Shown piece by piece: positions 6,740-15,565 of a stretch of DNA of 64,000 bases; the first letter of the stretch is position 1; each line of letters begins with the position of its first letter. Source of the stretch: a virus; the IMG/VR virus record IMGVR_UViG_3300021498_000001, positions 1 through 64,000 of that record; one strand, given 5' to 3'. A program made the translations under genes and the position numbers. A model generated the notes under the pieces. It did no database searches. It saw nothing but the letters and a program-made list of their open reading frames with translations, and was not told the DNA's origin.

Positions 6740-7120
6740 TTATCTAATATCTCTTAATACAGAATCATATCTTTCCTTCAAGTATATCAACTGTTCCTCA
6801 CTTAATACAGCTAGATATGTTTTCTTGCCAACATGAGCATATTTCACAGGCTTGCCTTTTATTTTAAAACGACTAAGACCTCTTATTTCTAATTCCTTTG
6901 CTACAAGTCCAAGAATACAATTTTTGAGATAATCCCTTAATTGGTCTAAATGAGTCTTTTTTGCTTCTTCTGTTAATGCATTCCAAGGTTTTATTCCATA
7001 CTCTTCATACACCTCAAATTGAATCGAAGCCCTAGTATAAATCCGTGAATAAGGTTCATGATATTCTATTGTATCTATTTCGATAGCATTGTCCAATGTT
7101 TTTAGCTTCCTAATATCCAT
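6740..7120 (-). CDS. Hypothetical protein, 126 aa
   Basis: No family is recognised. The protein is basic in its C-terminal half (RFKIKGKPVKYAHVGKKTY). The ATG at 7120 follows AAGGAGTGAATT, and the AAGGAG lies in the last codons of the upstream broken gene, so translation is coupled to it. Confidence 0.6.
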   Translation of the reverse strand: MDIRKLKTLDNAIEIDTIEYHEPYSRIYTRASIQFEVYEEYGIKPWNALTEEAKKTHLDQLRDYLKNCILGLVAKELEIRGLSRFKIKGKPVKYAHVGKKTYLAVLSEEQLIYLKERYDSVLRDIR

Positions 7121-7123
7121 AAT

Positions 7124-7593
7124 TCACTCCTTCATAAATATTTCTTTACTCTCAAGCCATTCATCCACATATTTCTTATATTCTCCAGCCAGCTCTTTGA
7201 TTTTATTTTCTTGCCAATCTTGTGGCTCTAGGAGTACTCTGATGATATTTGCGACCTTGGGATAAAAATATTCCCAAGCATACATAATGTGAGATAAATA
7301 ATGACGATAATCATCCAGTTGTTTGGAAATTGCTAAAATCCTTCTTCTATTTCACGTTGTTTTAAGTATAGATACTCATTTACATCACAGGAAAGCAAAC
7401 AAGCTTTCCCTCTCAAAGGACATGTAAAGATAAATTTTATATAGTGAATGTCACTTTCTTTAATATCAGGTCCTCTCAAAGCAGTCACATAAGCCCAGAG
7501 TAGATCGTTTCCACAGTCTGCTGGAGGTTTAAGTTTATTACCCATACAGGCATTCAACAATTCTATCCAAGTTCGTTCCATATTTCTAGCCAT
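7124..7593 (-). pseudogene. Frameshifted paralogue of the 161-aa gene at 10591
   Basis: The first 86 codons (MARNMERTWIELLNACMGN to REIEEGF, stop at 7333) match the N-terminal half of the product of 10591-11076, sharing WIE, LWAY, ALRGPDI and FTCPLR. The matching C-terminal half (ISKQLDDYRHYLSHIMYAWEYF to YKKYVDEWLESKEIF, stop 7124) continues in the -1 frame. The break is at a TTTT run, and the total length fits a 156-aa protein after one -1 step. Either a one-base deletion inactivated it or the ribosome shifts frame here. Confidence 0.75.
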
Positions 7594-8278
7594 TGCTACT
7601 CCTTAACAATCTATTCAAATTTGGCTTGATATATACTCTAGTGAATTGCTTAAGTGCTGCTATTAGCTCTTTAATCTTTTCACCAGGAGGCTCAGGCAAA
7701 TTGCACTTCTTAGAATCAGCACCAATGCTTACAAAGCTAGGATTGATATATTCAAGAATCAATACAAATTTATCCAAATCAAAATCCATAATAGGCTCTA
7801 TGCTTACCATAGATTTAAAGTCTTCACTATACTCTGAGAATGTTGCAACTCTTTCCTCTGGGCAAGGTGCTTTGGATATATTATAATTTCTGTTTGATTC
7901 TAAGGTTATGCCTAAAACTACTTTAGGAGGTAACTTAAGAAGCCAGTTTCTTAATCTCTCGGGATTTTTAGTTTGAAAGAAGTAAATATTTTCAGGATAT
8001 TTGTTGCAATGCTCTATAATGCAATGAATGTATCTAGCATTTACCCACCATCCAAATAAATCTGTACAACTACAAACAAATATGACCTTATCTCTGCTAA
8101 GGTTTATGAATTCCTTTTCAATCAATCTGGCAGGGCCTTTATATTTCTCCAATCTAGCAAGTCTGGGGCTTCTTTTAACATAGCAATATTTACATCTATG
8201 CATGCATTCTCCACCAAGTGGATTCCATGTATGCGTTGTCCAGCTGTACATGTTGCCACTAGACTTGACTAAACTCAT
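7586..8278 (-). CDS. Radical SAM protein, phage Gp37/Gp68 (DUF5131)-like, 230 aa
   Basis: The N-terminus reads WTTHTWNPLGGECMHRCKYC, with the CxxxCxxC motif (Cys25, Cys29, Cys32) that binds the 4Fe-4S cluster of radical SAM enzymes. The TWNP start is typical of the DUF5131/Gp37-Gp68 phage family. Further strand motifs (VIFVCSCTDLFG, YFFQTKNPERL, VVLGITLES, SIEPIMDFDL) fit the TIM-barrel. Members of this family are common in phages but their substrate is not established. It is coupled to its neighbours by an 8-nt overlap downstream and 1-nt spacing upstream. Confidence 0.8.
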   Translation of the reverse strand: MSLVKSSGNMYSWTTHTWNPLGGECMHRCKYCYVKRSPRLARLEKYKGPARLIEKEFINLSRDKVIFVCSCTDLFGWWVNARYIHCIIEHCNKYPENIYFFQTKNPERLRNWLLKLPPKVVLGITLESNRNYNISKAPCPEERVATFSEYSEDFKSMVSIEPIMDFDLDKFVLILEYINPSFVSIGADSKKCNLPEPPGEKIKELIAALKQFTRVYIKPNLNRLLRSSNG

Positions 8279-8279
8279 C

Positions 8280-9260
8280 CTATACCAATCTCCAAGAAGA
8301 ACCTGACCATCCTCCCTTGATTACTCCCTCATTCTTCACAAGAATTACATCATCAAACAGAGCAATAAAGTCTCTATAATTCACTTGCAATCTTGCAGAT
8401 GTATCGATTACTTCTGTAGTATAATTGCACCAAAACGAACATCCAGCAACTTTATCTCCCAAAGAAACTTCATGTATGGGATGCAAAAATGAATAACCCT
8501 CTTGCTGAATGTACTTGGCCTTACAAATGACTCCTACTTTCTCACTGCCACCAAAAAGAAGTCCTATAATTGGACGGTCAGGTGGAATAGAATTATCTGC
8601 ATATCTATCTACATGCTCAATTGTAGGATAATAAACTGCAAAATCAATATGGTTGACTGGCTCTCCTTGCGCAGTGAAATAAGTAGAGCTACCTAAGAGT
8701 TTGGCAAAAAGATTCAAGACAAAGAGAATGGCTTTAGAAATTGGACAAACCTCTGTAATAGGCACAACTCTTTTATGCCAAGCATATTCTCCACAAACTC
8801 TGCAAGGCTTGTGGTGATATGGGCCTGGCTGGCATATTCTTTTTTCTGTCACTTCTTCGGGCTTTAGAGACGCATTGGGCGTGAGTACGTGCGCATTTGA
8901 ACAAGCATACATTTGGCTATCTTTTACACAAAGTAGCCCTAAAGAACCTGCGGTAATATCTTTGTGCCCCACAGAAGTGCCTAAAGGTATAGGCTCAAAA
9001 GGCTTGGTTTTATCTACTTTCTCTCCCTCTAATGCGTTAACCTCACCTATCTCTACAACATCTACTCTAATTCCTTCAATTTCTCTAGGAATGATATCCT
9101 TCTTATGCAGATACTCCACAGGCACTTTCTTTTTCACATAGACTCTAATCCCTTTCTCTGCAATAGGCTTTCCTTCTACCAGAATTGGCATTAGTGTCTT
9201 GGAGCAACCAATCACATTGCGCTTAGTTTTTAATTTGCGATATACATTGTCAATTTTCAT
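8280..9260 (-). CDS. Trypsin-like serine protease, 326 aa
   Basis: The domain from about residue 90 has the signs of a chymotrypsin-fold protease: TAGSLGLLCVKDSQMYACSNAHVL with candidate His124, HIDFAVY with Asp206, and the C-terminal GGWSGSSW with Ser319 in a GxSG motif. The N-terminal 85 residues (KLKTKRNVIGCS onward) form an extra strand-rich domain, which with the QPGP motif recalls bacterial Nal1-like peptidases. I start at ATG 9260, after AAGGAGG and 2 nt past the upstream stop. Target unknown; possibly a virion or host protein. Confidence 0.75.
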   Translation of the reverse strand: MKIDNVYRKLKTKRNVIGCSKTLMPILVEGKPIAEKGIRVYVKKKVPVEYLHKKDIIPREIEGIRVDVVEIGEVNALEGEKVDKTKPFEPIPLGTSVGHKDITAGSLGLLCVKDSQMYACSNAHVLTPNASLKPEEVTEKRICQPGPYHHKPCRVCGEYAWHKRVVPITEVCPISKAILFVLNLFAKLLGSSTYFTAQGEPVNHIDFAVYYPTIEHVDRYADNSIPPDRPIIGLLFGGSEKVGVICKAKYIQQEGYSFLHPIHEVSLGDKVAGCSFWCNYTTEVIDTSARLQVNYRDFIALFDDVILVKNEGVIKGGWSGSSWRLV

Positions 9261-9262
9261 TT

Positions 9263-9841
9263 TTAATCCTCCTTCTTTATGCAATCTGTTCCTAACATTG
9301 TGCATATAATAGGATTCGTAGGCTTCTCAGGTTCTGTTTGTGGACATTCAAGTCCAAGTTCATTTGCAAGATACAAATCTCCTTGATTATATCGCTTATA
9401 CTCTTTAAACTCTGGAATTTCATTTTTATCCAAAGGAAAATAAGGATTTTCAGGCAAGGTCATAAGCCATTTTCTGAATAATTGAATCGTCTTATATTTA
9501 ACTCCAACCCATTTATCACCTACAAATCCATAGCAACCTATGCCAAATAGTGCTCTCGTAATATTCTTAGACCAATCCTTATAAATAGCTACCAGAAAGA
9601 CAGAAACCTGAATACTGCGTTTTCCAAATAAATATAGATTTCTGTATTGTACAAAGCCATCCCAAAAATGCATGATATAAGGCTTAATAAACCGCCCTTC
9701 TGGCCTCCATGCTTTCTTATCTTGAATACTAACCCAATTCTTATAAATCTCTACTTTGACTCCATCAGGACACTCTAAGACGCCTTTAGTAGGTTCTCCT
9801 CTCTCATTCCAAGCTATTGTATCCCAATTAGAAAGTCCCAT
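9263..9841 (-). CDS. Hypothetical protein, 192 aa, paralogue of 63222
   Basis: The N-terminus MGLSNWDTIAWNERGEP and the pattern of the following 120 residues match the broken gene at 63222-63625 (MALSNWDYAAWNEKGEP). The two shared blocks are an EIYKNW segment and a later FGIGCYGFVGDKWVGVK segment. The C-terminal 50 residues are specific to this copy. Function unknown; the fold looks beta-rich. It sits in the same operon as the protease gene. Confidence 0.65.
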   Translation of the reverse strand: MGLSNWDTIAWNERGEPTKGVLECPDGVKVEIYKNWVSIQDKKAWRPEGRFIKPYIMHFWDGFVQYRNLYLFGKRSIQVSVFLVAIYKDWSKNITRALFGIGCYGFVGDKWVGVKYKTIQLFRKWLMTLPENPYFPLDKNEIPEFKEYKRYNQGDLYLANELGLECPQTEPEKPTNPIICTMLGTDCIKKED

Positions 9842-9845
9842 CTTA

Positions 9846-10619
9846 TTACACTAAGTTCTCAAATAACTCACACCAAACAGCAGGATCGATTATCAAAGGC
9901 TTGTTGTTTTCTCTTAAAGGAAAAAGATTTGTAAGTTGTGCTAATGTTATCGCTTTGGGTTGGAGTTCCCTATCCATCTTGTTTATCTGGTCTTTATCTT
10001 TGCATAGAATCCAACAATCTTTATTCTTTGCTGCTGACAGCATAAATTGAAAATGTGATTCTATTCCTGTAACTTTATAATACTCACATATTTCCTTAAA
10101 TGCAGTGTAATAGGCTCTCAAATACTTGCCTTCTCTGTTTATGCGGTCTTGTTCTTCTTTCAGCACCTTAGTAGAATGCATCCAAATATCGACTGCCTTA
10201 ATATAATCTCTTGCAACATTTCGCTTTGTCTTATCGGGGCAATTGCCTTCCCATGTTCTAATTAAATTCTTAATTGCTATTTCCACTTCCATGTTGAAAT
10301 TATTCCAGCAATACATCAGTGACAAGGCATATTCGTAAAAATCATCCCAGCATTGAGTTGCTTCATTCATTGCTGCTATCACGATATCTTCTTTCTGATA
10401 ATAGTGAAATTTGTACCAACGATGTTCATTCTCAATTGGGTCTTTACCTCGTAGAGGGACTTGAAAGGCTGCAGAAATATGGCTTGGTTTGCCAAAATAT
10501 TTATCGAATCTTCTTAACGCTTCACAATAATACAATGCTACATGCTCTTTTTGTTTACACTCATCAAAAATTTCTATCCAAGACTTATCTTTATTTTTCT
10601 TCTCCAATTGCTCCTCCAT
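9846..10619 (-). CDS. Hypothetical helical protein, 257 aa (three-member family)
   Basis: The N-terminal part (DKSWIEIFDECKQKEHVALYY, then FQVPLRGKD) is related to the products of 10591-11076 and 7124-7593, which share WIE....C and FTCPLR. This member has an extra C-terminal region of about 120 residues ending PAVWCELFENLV. It is helical with many Trp, Tyr and Phe. Nothing points to an enzyme. It overlaps the upstream family member by 29 nt, consistent with tandem duplication. Confidence 0.6.
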   Translation of the reverse strand: MEEQLEKKNKDKSWIEIFDECKQKEHVALYYCEALRRFDKYFGKPSHISAAFQVPLRGKDPIENEHRWYKFHYYQKEDIVIAAMNEATQCWDDFYEYALSLMYCWNNFNMEVEIAIKNLIRTWEGNCPDKTKRNVARDYIKAVDIWMHSTKVLKEEQDRINREGKYLRAYYTAFKEICEYYKVTGIESHFQFMLSAAKNKDCWILCKDKDQINKMDRELQPKAITLAQLTNLFPLRENNKPLIIDPAVWCELFENLV

Positions 10620-11076
10620 ATTCCTGATTGATTACTCTTTCACTGTTCAACCATTCATCTACATATTCCTTATATTTGCAAGCCAGTGCTTTTGCTCGGT
10701 CTTCTTGTTCATCTAATATTGTTCCCATTAATTCACTGAGAATATCTGCAACCTTTGGATTTAAGAAACTCCATGCAAACCTAACATATTCTAAATAATG
10801 TAAATATTTATATTTATTATTTGTGTCACTTAGATAAATGAATACTGATTCTATGTCTTTCAATGATAAGCGCTTATATTCCTTTACATCTATGAATATT
10901 TCATTTCTAACTCTCAATGGACATGTAAATATTGTCTCAAGACGTCTATCATTCATAGTGATGGATTCCATAATATCAGGTCCTCTCAAAGCTGAGGCAT
11001 AAGCCCAAAGTGCCTCTTTACTATGATTTCTACATATTTCCATGACTTCTATCCAAGGTTTATCCTGATTTTTCAT
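10591..11076 (-). CDS. Hypothetical helical protein, 161 aa (intact family member)
   Basis: This is the intact counterpart of the frameshifted gene at 7124-7593. Conserved blocks are PWIEVMEICRN, ALWAYASALRGPDI, TIFTCPLR, a central YVRFAWSFLNPKVADI helix and the C-terminal YKEYVDEWLNSE. The third relative is directly downstream (9846-10619). ATG at 11076 follows AGGAGG. No function can be assigned. Confidence 0.65.
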   Translation of the reverse strand: MKNQDKPWIEVMEICRNHSKEALWAYASALRGPDIMESITMNDRRLETIFTCPLRVRNEIFIDVKEYKRLSLKDIESVFIYLSDTNNKYKYLHYLEYVRFAWSFLNPKVADILSELMGTILDEQEDRAKALACKYKEYVDEWLNSERVINQEYGGAIGEEK

Positions 11077-11092
11077 TGAAGCCTCCTACTGA

Positions 11093-11566
11093 TTATTGCA
11101 ATATCTTCTTTGTCTTTGTCTCCATTTGTATCATTTGCTCGAGCATTGCAACTTTTTGAGCCAACTTAGCAGTAGCCTCGCTTAGGTTAGATAACAAATC
11201 ACATATCTTAGAAACATCCTTAGCTAGATTTGCTGTTTGCCTTTCTGCAATATTCACTCTGCTCTTAGTTAATGTTTCCTTCAAAAATGATTCAGCCATT
11301 CTGCATCCAGCCTTATCCTCTTTTAAAATCAACTTTATTGCCTCATGTCTTGTAAATCCTTGCTTTGTTAAGTGCTTAAACATTTCACTGTACAACTTGG
11401 CTCTTTTCTCAGATAGATTTGTCAAACCATCTAAAATTGAATCTGTCACTGTGTAAGCAATATCTTTGAGCAACTGCCATGTTTCATTGACTAGTTTCCT
11501 TATCTCTGGGTTATTTCTCAATTGCTCCAATGCTATTGTTGCTTCATTAAGGTCATCAAATTTCAT
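11093..11566 (-). CDS. Coiled-coil hypothetical protein, 157 aa
   Basis: Almost wholly helical, with heptad-like spacing through the last 60 residues (ANLAKDVSKICDLLSNLSEATAKLAQKV onward), so it probably oligomerises. An AAGGAGGC site precedes the ATG. It is the second gene of the minus operon that starts at 11761. Confidence 0.6.
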   Translation of the reverse strand: MKFDDLNEATIALEQLRNNPEIRKLVNETWQLLKDIAYTVTDSILDGLTNLSEKRAKLYSEMFKHLTKQGFTRHEAIKLILKEDKAGCRMAESFLKETLTKSRVNIAERQTANLAKDVSKICDLLSNLSEATAKLAQKVAMLEQMIQMETKTKKILQ

Positions 11567-11575
11567 TTTGCCTCC

Positions 11576-11761
11576 TTATTGATTTGCACTTGATATAAAA
11601 TTACTGCTTTCGTCCTTCCAAAGTTGAATTGCTATATCCAAGGCTCCTTTCATTTGAGAAGGAGTGTAATTAAATTCTTTCATTAGCTCATAAAGCCTGT
11701 AAGCTAAGTCACTAATTTCTGGACTTGCCATAAATGCATAGAAATGGAGGAAGTTATCCAT
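11576..11761 (-). CDS. Hypothetical protein, 61 aa, first gene of the long minus operon
   Basis: Small helical protein (SPEISDLAYRLYELMKEFN, then SQMKGALDIAIQLWKDE). It has no Shine-Dalgarno site; its ATG is 9 bp from the -10 box of the promoter at 11771-11799, so the transcript should be nearly leaderless. As first gene behind the shared operator it could be a regulator or anti-repressor, which is inference only. Confidence 0.6.
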   Translation of the reverse strand: MDNFLHFYAFMASPEISDLAYRLYELMKEFNYTPSQMKGALDIAIQLWKDESSNFISSANQ

Positions 11762-11770
11762 CTTAATTGT

Positions 11771-11799
11771 AAGATACTATATTAAGATTAACCTGTCAA
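11771..11799 (-). promoter_or_regulatory. Leftward promoter of the accessory operon
   Basis: On the minus strand TTGACA (11794-11799), 17 bp, TATCTT (11771-11776), then 9 bp to the ATG at 11761. It is back to back with the rightward late promoter and overlaps the shared operator. Confidence 0.75.
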
Positions 11800-11829
11800 G
11801 TCAAATCAATTCTGTAAGCTAGTCTTGAC
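11795..11829. promoter_or_regulatory. Shared 35-bp operator, copy 1
   Basis: GTCAAGT, 4 bp, TCAATTCTGTA, 5 bp, then GTCTTGAC: an inverted GTCAAG/CTTGAC pair whose starts are 29 bp apart around a fixed 11-bp core. The same element with identical spacing is at 48672-48706. Both arms form part of the -35 boxes of the divergent promoters, so a bound repressor would block both directions. Confidence 0.7.
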
Positions 11830-11853
11830 TTTTCAAGCCTTCTATGTTACATT
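11825..11853 (+). promoter_or_regulatory. Rightward promoter of the head gene operon
   Basis: TTGACT (11825-11830), 17-bp spacer, TACATT (11848-11853), then 6 bp to the ATG at 11860. The predicted transcript starts at or within a base of the start codon, so it would be leaderless. Confidence 0.7.
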
Positions 11854-11859
11854 TAAGAC

Positions 11860-12108
11860 ATGCCAAAGAATGTTAGACAGTCCAAAACAAGCAAAGCCAG
11901 AAGCCAGACCACTCAATCTAAGACTGAATTGAAAACTCAAACTCAGTCTAAAGCTGTCAAACCTAAAAAGAAGCCTATCAAGACTCTGAGTGACGCACTA
12001 ATCCATATAAATGTTGCAGGCTCTAATGTTCGCAGTGTGCATGAGTTTGAAGACAAATTCGTGATTGACCTAAAGACTGGCGAAAGGCTTGTTGTAAAGA
12101 AAAGCTAA
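11860..12108 (+). CDS. Small basic protein ahead of terminase, 82 aa
   Basis: The N-terminal half is a disordered Lys/Thr/Gln/Ser-rich tail (PKNVRQSKTSKARSQTTQSK onward); the C-terminal 40 residues form a compact strand-turn domain (HINVAGSNVRSVHEFEDKFV). Its stop overlaps the terminase start (TAATG). Its place suggests a DNA-packaging helper or small-terminase substitute, but no terminase small-subunit motif is visible. Translation appears leaderless. Confidence 0.6.
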   Translation: MPKNVRQSKTSKARSQTTQSKTELKTQTQSKAVKPKKKPIKTLSDALIHINVAGSNVRSVHEFEDKFVIDLKTGERLVVKKS

Positions 12109-13673
12109 TGCTACTTGAAAGTTCTGGCAACAAGCAATTAGTTGCTTCATTGTGTAAAGTCTTCCAAAAAGACCCTTTAGTATTCCCAGAAAAAGTCCTA
12201 GGCGTTACTCTTTGGGATAAGCAAAAAGAAATAATTAGAGCAGTATTTGAGAATGAAAGAGTAGCTGTACCTGCATGCAATCATGCAAGCAAGACTCATA
12301 CTGCTGCATGTCTGGCTCTTGCATTCTTATTTACATATTATCCTTCCAAGGTTATTACTACCTCTGCATTCAAAGAGCAAGTCAAGGATGCTTTGTGGAG
12401 TGAAATCAAGTCAAGGATAAAATATTCTATTGTCCCTTTGGTAGAAGATAAATACGTTACATCAATGGGTCTTTATTTAGGCCCAGATTGGTATGCTATA
12501 GGTTTAAGACCTCAGGATAATTCACAAGAGGCATTTCAAGGGAGGCATAGTGAGAATATTTTGATAGAATTTGATGAAAGTAGTGGGATTAGTGAAAATA
12601 TCTGGGAAGCAGCCGAAGGATTAATGACTTCTACTAACTGTCACTGGGTAGCTCTTGGAAACCCATTCGATCCTCTATCTCCTTTTGGCGAGGCATGTCA
12701 CAGCGATGATTGGGTAACCATACACATCTCTGCTTATGATACTCCCAATGTCAAAGCAGGTAAAAATATCTATCCAAAACTAATGCCTTGGGACTGGCCC
12801 GAAAAGAAAAAAAGACAATGGGGCGAAGATAGTGCAATATATCAAGTCAGGGTTTTGGGCAGATTCCCAGACAAACAAGAAGAGAGACTTATACCCTTTT
12901 CTCTTGCCAAACAAACTGTGGAGAGAAAGTATGAGAGAAATTCAAGTGAGCCTTTAATAATAGGTCTTGATCCTTCTGGTTTGGGAAGGGATAAGACTGT
13001 TTGGGTTATGAGGCAAGGACTTTCTATTGTTGCAATTAAATGGGTCTTGAGTGCTACAGATGAAGCAATAGGAAGGAAGACCTTGGATTATGCAAGAATT
13101 TACAAAAGCTCTGATAATCCTACAGTCATAAATATAGATGCTGGATGGGGCAAAGGGATATATGAATATTTGAAAAAGCATGCAGATCCAGAGAAAGTCA
13201 AGGTCAATGCTGTATATCTTTCTTCTCAAGCTCAAGAGAAAGAAGAGTTTTATAATCTAAGGACAGAAGCTGCTTTTAGACTTAGAGAGTCAATAGAAAA
13301 AGGCTTATGTTTGTCTCCTTCTGCAAGAGTTGTTAAAGATATGTGGCTTGAGGATATAACTGCTCCTAATTTTGAAGAGGATGCTAAGAGTGGCAAAAAG
13401 AAATTAGAAAGTAAGAAGCATTTAAAGAAGAGATTGGGCCGTTCTCCAGACTTTCTAGATGCTACATTGCTTACATTTGTCTCGGATTATCGTGTTGCTC
13501 CAATTATGGTCTCTGCTACTCATTTTGAGCTAGAAAACAAGACTCAAGAGCAAGAGCGAAGCGAGGGTTCAATCTATTCTGTTTTCCCCTCCGCTGTGCG
13601 GCAATTTAAGGTTATAAGAAGAGCGCCTCTATTCTATTTTAGGCGAAATATACGCAGTTCATTTGGAGGATAG
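12108..13673 (+). CDS. terL: Terminase large subunit, 521 aa
   Basis: This is the ATP-driven motor and nuclease that packages phage DNA into the prohead. The ATPase half shows a divergent Walker A (ACNHASKTHT, residues 56-65, with Lys62) and a Walker B strand (ILIEFDE, Asp156, Glu157). The RNase H-like nuclease half shows acidic residues Asp288 (IIGLDPSG), Asp344 (INIDAG) and Asp448/Asp451 (SPDFLDATLL). Length is normal for the family. It starts on the overlapping TAATG with the preceding small gene and is followed by head genes in the usual order. Confidence 0.93.
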   Translation: MLLESSGNKQLVASLCKVFQKDPLVFPEKVLGVTLWDKQKEIIRAVFENERVAVPACNHASKTHTAACLALAFLFTYYPSKVITTSAFKEQVKDALWSEIKSRIKYSIVPLVEDKYVTSMGLYLGPDWYAIGLRPQDNSQEAFQGRHSENILIEFDESSGISENIWEAAEGLMTSTNCHWVALGNPFDPLSPFGEACHSDDWVTIHISAYDTPNVKAGKNIYPKLMPWDWPEKKKRQWGEDSAIYQVRVLGRFPDKQEERLIPFSLAKQTVERKYERNSSEPLIIGLDPSGLGRDKTVWVMRQGLSIVAIKWVLSATDEAIGRKTLDYARIYKSSDNPTVINIDAGWGKGIYEYLKKHADPEKVKVNAVYLSSQAQEKEEFYNLRTEAAFRLRESIEKGLCLSPSARVVKDMWLEDITAPNFEEDAKSGKKKLESKKHLKKRLGRSPDFLDATLLTFVSDYRVAPIMVSATHFELENKTQEQERSEGSIYSVFPSAVRQFKVIRRAPLFYFRRNIRSSFGG

Positions 13674-13675
13674 AG

Positions 13676-13972
13676 ATGGATAATGATGAGCTTTTGAAGA
13701 CAGTTAAAGAAATGCTAGGAGAAATAATTGAGACTCATATCGGGTATATCAAGCGGGATTTACAACGCTTTGATAGAAATTTCCAAGTTTTATTCAATAA
13801 GCATGATGAGGCAATGAGGCAGATAACGGGTCTAGACTCTGCAAGAATCAATCACGAAAAGCGATTGGAAAAATTAGAAAATAAAAGTAGGTTTAATACA
13901 TTCATTTCTGGAGTATTTGGGTTTTTAGGTGGTTTGTTTTGGCAGGCCTCAAGGTGGTTTTGGAATAAATAA
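13676..13972 (+). CDS. Coiled-coil protein with C-terminal membrane helix, 98 aa
   Basis: The N-terminal 70 residues are a charged coiled coil (ELLKTVKEMLGEIIETHIG, then RINHEKRLEKLENKS). The last 25 form a hydrophobic segment (FISGVFGFLGGLFWQASRWF) that can span a membrane. The layout is like phage XhlA/holin-associated proteins, yet it lies between terminase and portal. It may be a holin-like or membrane-tethering protein. Confidence 0.65.
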   Translation: MDNDELLKTVKEMLGEIIETHIGYIKRDLQRFDRNFQVLFNKHDEAMRQITGLDSARINHEKRLEKLENKSRFNTFISGVFGFLGGLFWQASRWFWNK

Positions 13973-13990
13973 GCAACAAGGAGGCAAATT

Positions 13991-14218
13991 ATGAAGAGGG
14001 CTTATTCAGAAGTGAGCCAAGAAGAATTTAAAGAATTGATGGGCGATGTGCTGCCTTCAGATGCACAGATTTATGCATTTGAGATAGTGCCAAACACATC
14101 GAGCATAAGAATTTATTTTTACAGTGACGAAGCTCCAGATGTGCCTGAAAATACTACAAGTGCATATTACTTCAGGGCAGGCAGCACAGTAGAAGTAAAG
14201 CCCAAACGAAGAAGATAA
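13991..14218 (+). CDS. Hypothetical protein, 75 aa
   Basis: Small alpha-beta protein (SQEEFKELMGDVLPSDAQIYAF, then SSIRIYFYSDE) ending in a basic KPKRRR tail. An AAGGAGGC site precedes the ATG. It lies between the terminase and portal genes; role unknown. Confidence 0.6.
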   Translation: MKRAYSEVSQEEFKELMGDVLPSDAQIYAFEIVPNTSSIRIYFYSDEAPDVPENTTSAYYFRAGSTVEVKPKRRR

Positions 14219-14245
14219 TGAACAGTTAAATAGTAAGGAGAGATT

Positions 14246-15565
14246 ATGCCTTATTTCATTAAAAAATCTCCTGAAAAACCTGCACGTTTCTACGAAGCAA
14301 CTTCTACTAGACTCTCTTTGCCTGGACAAGAGGAAACCAAATCTGAGGATTGGCCTGGGTGGAGAAGATTAACAGGTGCAGCTCCTCTTAGAGAACTTAA
14401 GCCTGGAATCTTTGAAAGAATGAGTCGTATAGCCAAATGGCTGTATGACTCTAATCCTCTTGCAAAGAGAATTATTGAATATATCAAGAATTTTGTTGTA
14501 GGTGAGGGTATCTACTTTGATGCAGAGGATGCCAGAGTTAAAGAGATACTGGATGCATTTTGGTATGATGATGTTAATAATTGGCCTCTAAGACAGCATG
14601 ACAGAATCTTAGAGCTCTGTTTATATGGAGAGAGTATCTGGCCTGTCACAGTAAATCCTTCTAATGGACATGTAAGATTGGGATTTATTGACCCTTTAGA
14701 TGTAAAAGAAGTCGTGCCTAATGAGGACAATTGCTTGATTCTAGAAAAGATAGTCTTGGCAAGGCCAATTCATGGAAAGACAGAGCTGTCTATTATAAGG
14801 CGAGATGAAAATCCAAATAGCGATACTTTTGGATATCTCTCAGGTGAATGTTTCTTCTTCGCAATCAATAAAGTAAGTAATGCAACAAGAGGAGCAAGTG
14901 ACCTCTTGCCTCTAATAGATTGGATAGATGCCTACGACCAGTTTCTCTTTACAAGACTAGAGCGACAAATGAATATCAATAACTTCTGCTGGGATGTTAC
15001 ATTAGAGGGAGCAGATAAGTATGAGATAGAGCAATTTCTTAAGAATCTGCCTCCACCTACTCCAGGTACAGTAAGAGTTCACAATGAAAAGGTAACTTGG
15101 AATGTTGTTGCGCCTAAACTTGAGGCAAGAGATGCAAACCAAGAGAGCAGGCTTATAAGAAACCATATCCTAAGTGGTGCAGGTTTTCCTCCTTACTATT
15201 TTGCAGATACAGAAGGTGTGAGAGCTGTTGCTTATGAGCAGGCATTTCCTACAGAGAAAATGCTTATTACCAGACAGAAATACTTCAAAGCAATGATTGA
15301 GTATGTCTTTAACTTTGTTATAGACCAAGCCATTATTCACAAAAGACTGCCTGCAAATGTAAATCGCAAGTTTGAAATTGTATTTCCAGAAATATCTCTA
15401 AGGGATGTAGAGAGATTAAGCAGGGCACTTAAAAATGTAACTCTTTCTTTAGAGCACTTACAGCAAAATGGATTGGTTACAAATAGAGAGGCAAAAAAGA
15501 TAATAAGAAACTTGCTTAGTCAAATGGGATTGGAGTTAGAGGAGTTAAATGGAAGAAAAGGATAA
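14246..15565 (+). CDS. Phage portal protein, 439 aa
   Basis: This forms the dodecameric ring at the capsid vertex through which DNA passes. Evidence is its place after terL, its length, and portal-like features: an N-terminal wing (WLYDSNPLAKRIIEYIKNFVVG), a central crown/stem region (LPLIDWIDAYDQFLFTRLERQMNI), and a GVRAVAYEQAFPTEKMLITRQ segment like that in SPP1/HK97-type portals. Its end overlaps the start of the next very large gene by 17 nt. Confidence 0.85.
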   Translation: MPYFIKKSPEKPARFYEATSTRLSLPGQEETKSEDWPGWRRLTGAAPLRELKPGIFERMSRIAKWLYDSNPLAKRIIEYIKNFVVGEGIYFDAEDARVKEILDAFWYDDVNNWPLRQHDRILELCLYGESIWPVTVNPSNGHVRLGFIDPLDVKEVVPNEDNCLILEKIVLARPIHGKTELSIIRRDENPNSDTFGYLSGECFFFAINKVSNATRGASDLLPLIDWIDAYDQFLFTRLERQMNINNFCWDVTLEGADKYEIEQFLKNLPPPTPGTVRVHNEKVTWNVVAPKLEARDANQESRLIRNHILSGAGFPPYYFADTEGVRAVAYEQAFPTEKMLITRQKYFKAMIEYVFNFVIDQAIIHKRLPANVNRKFEIVFPEISLRDVERLSRALKNVTLSLEHLQQNGLVTNREAKKIIRNLLSQMGLELEELNGRKG

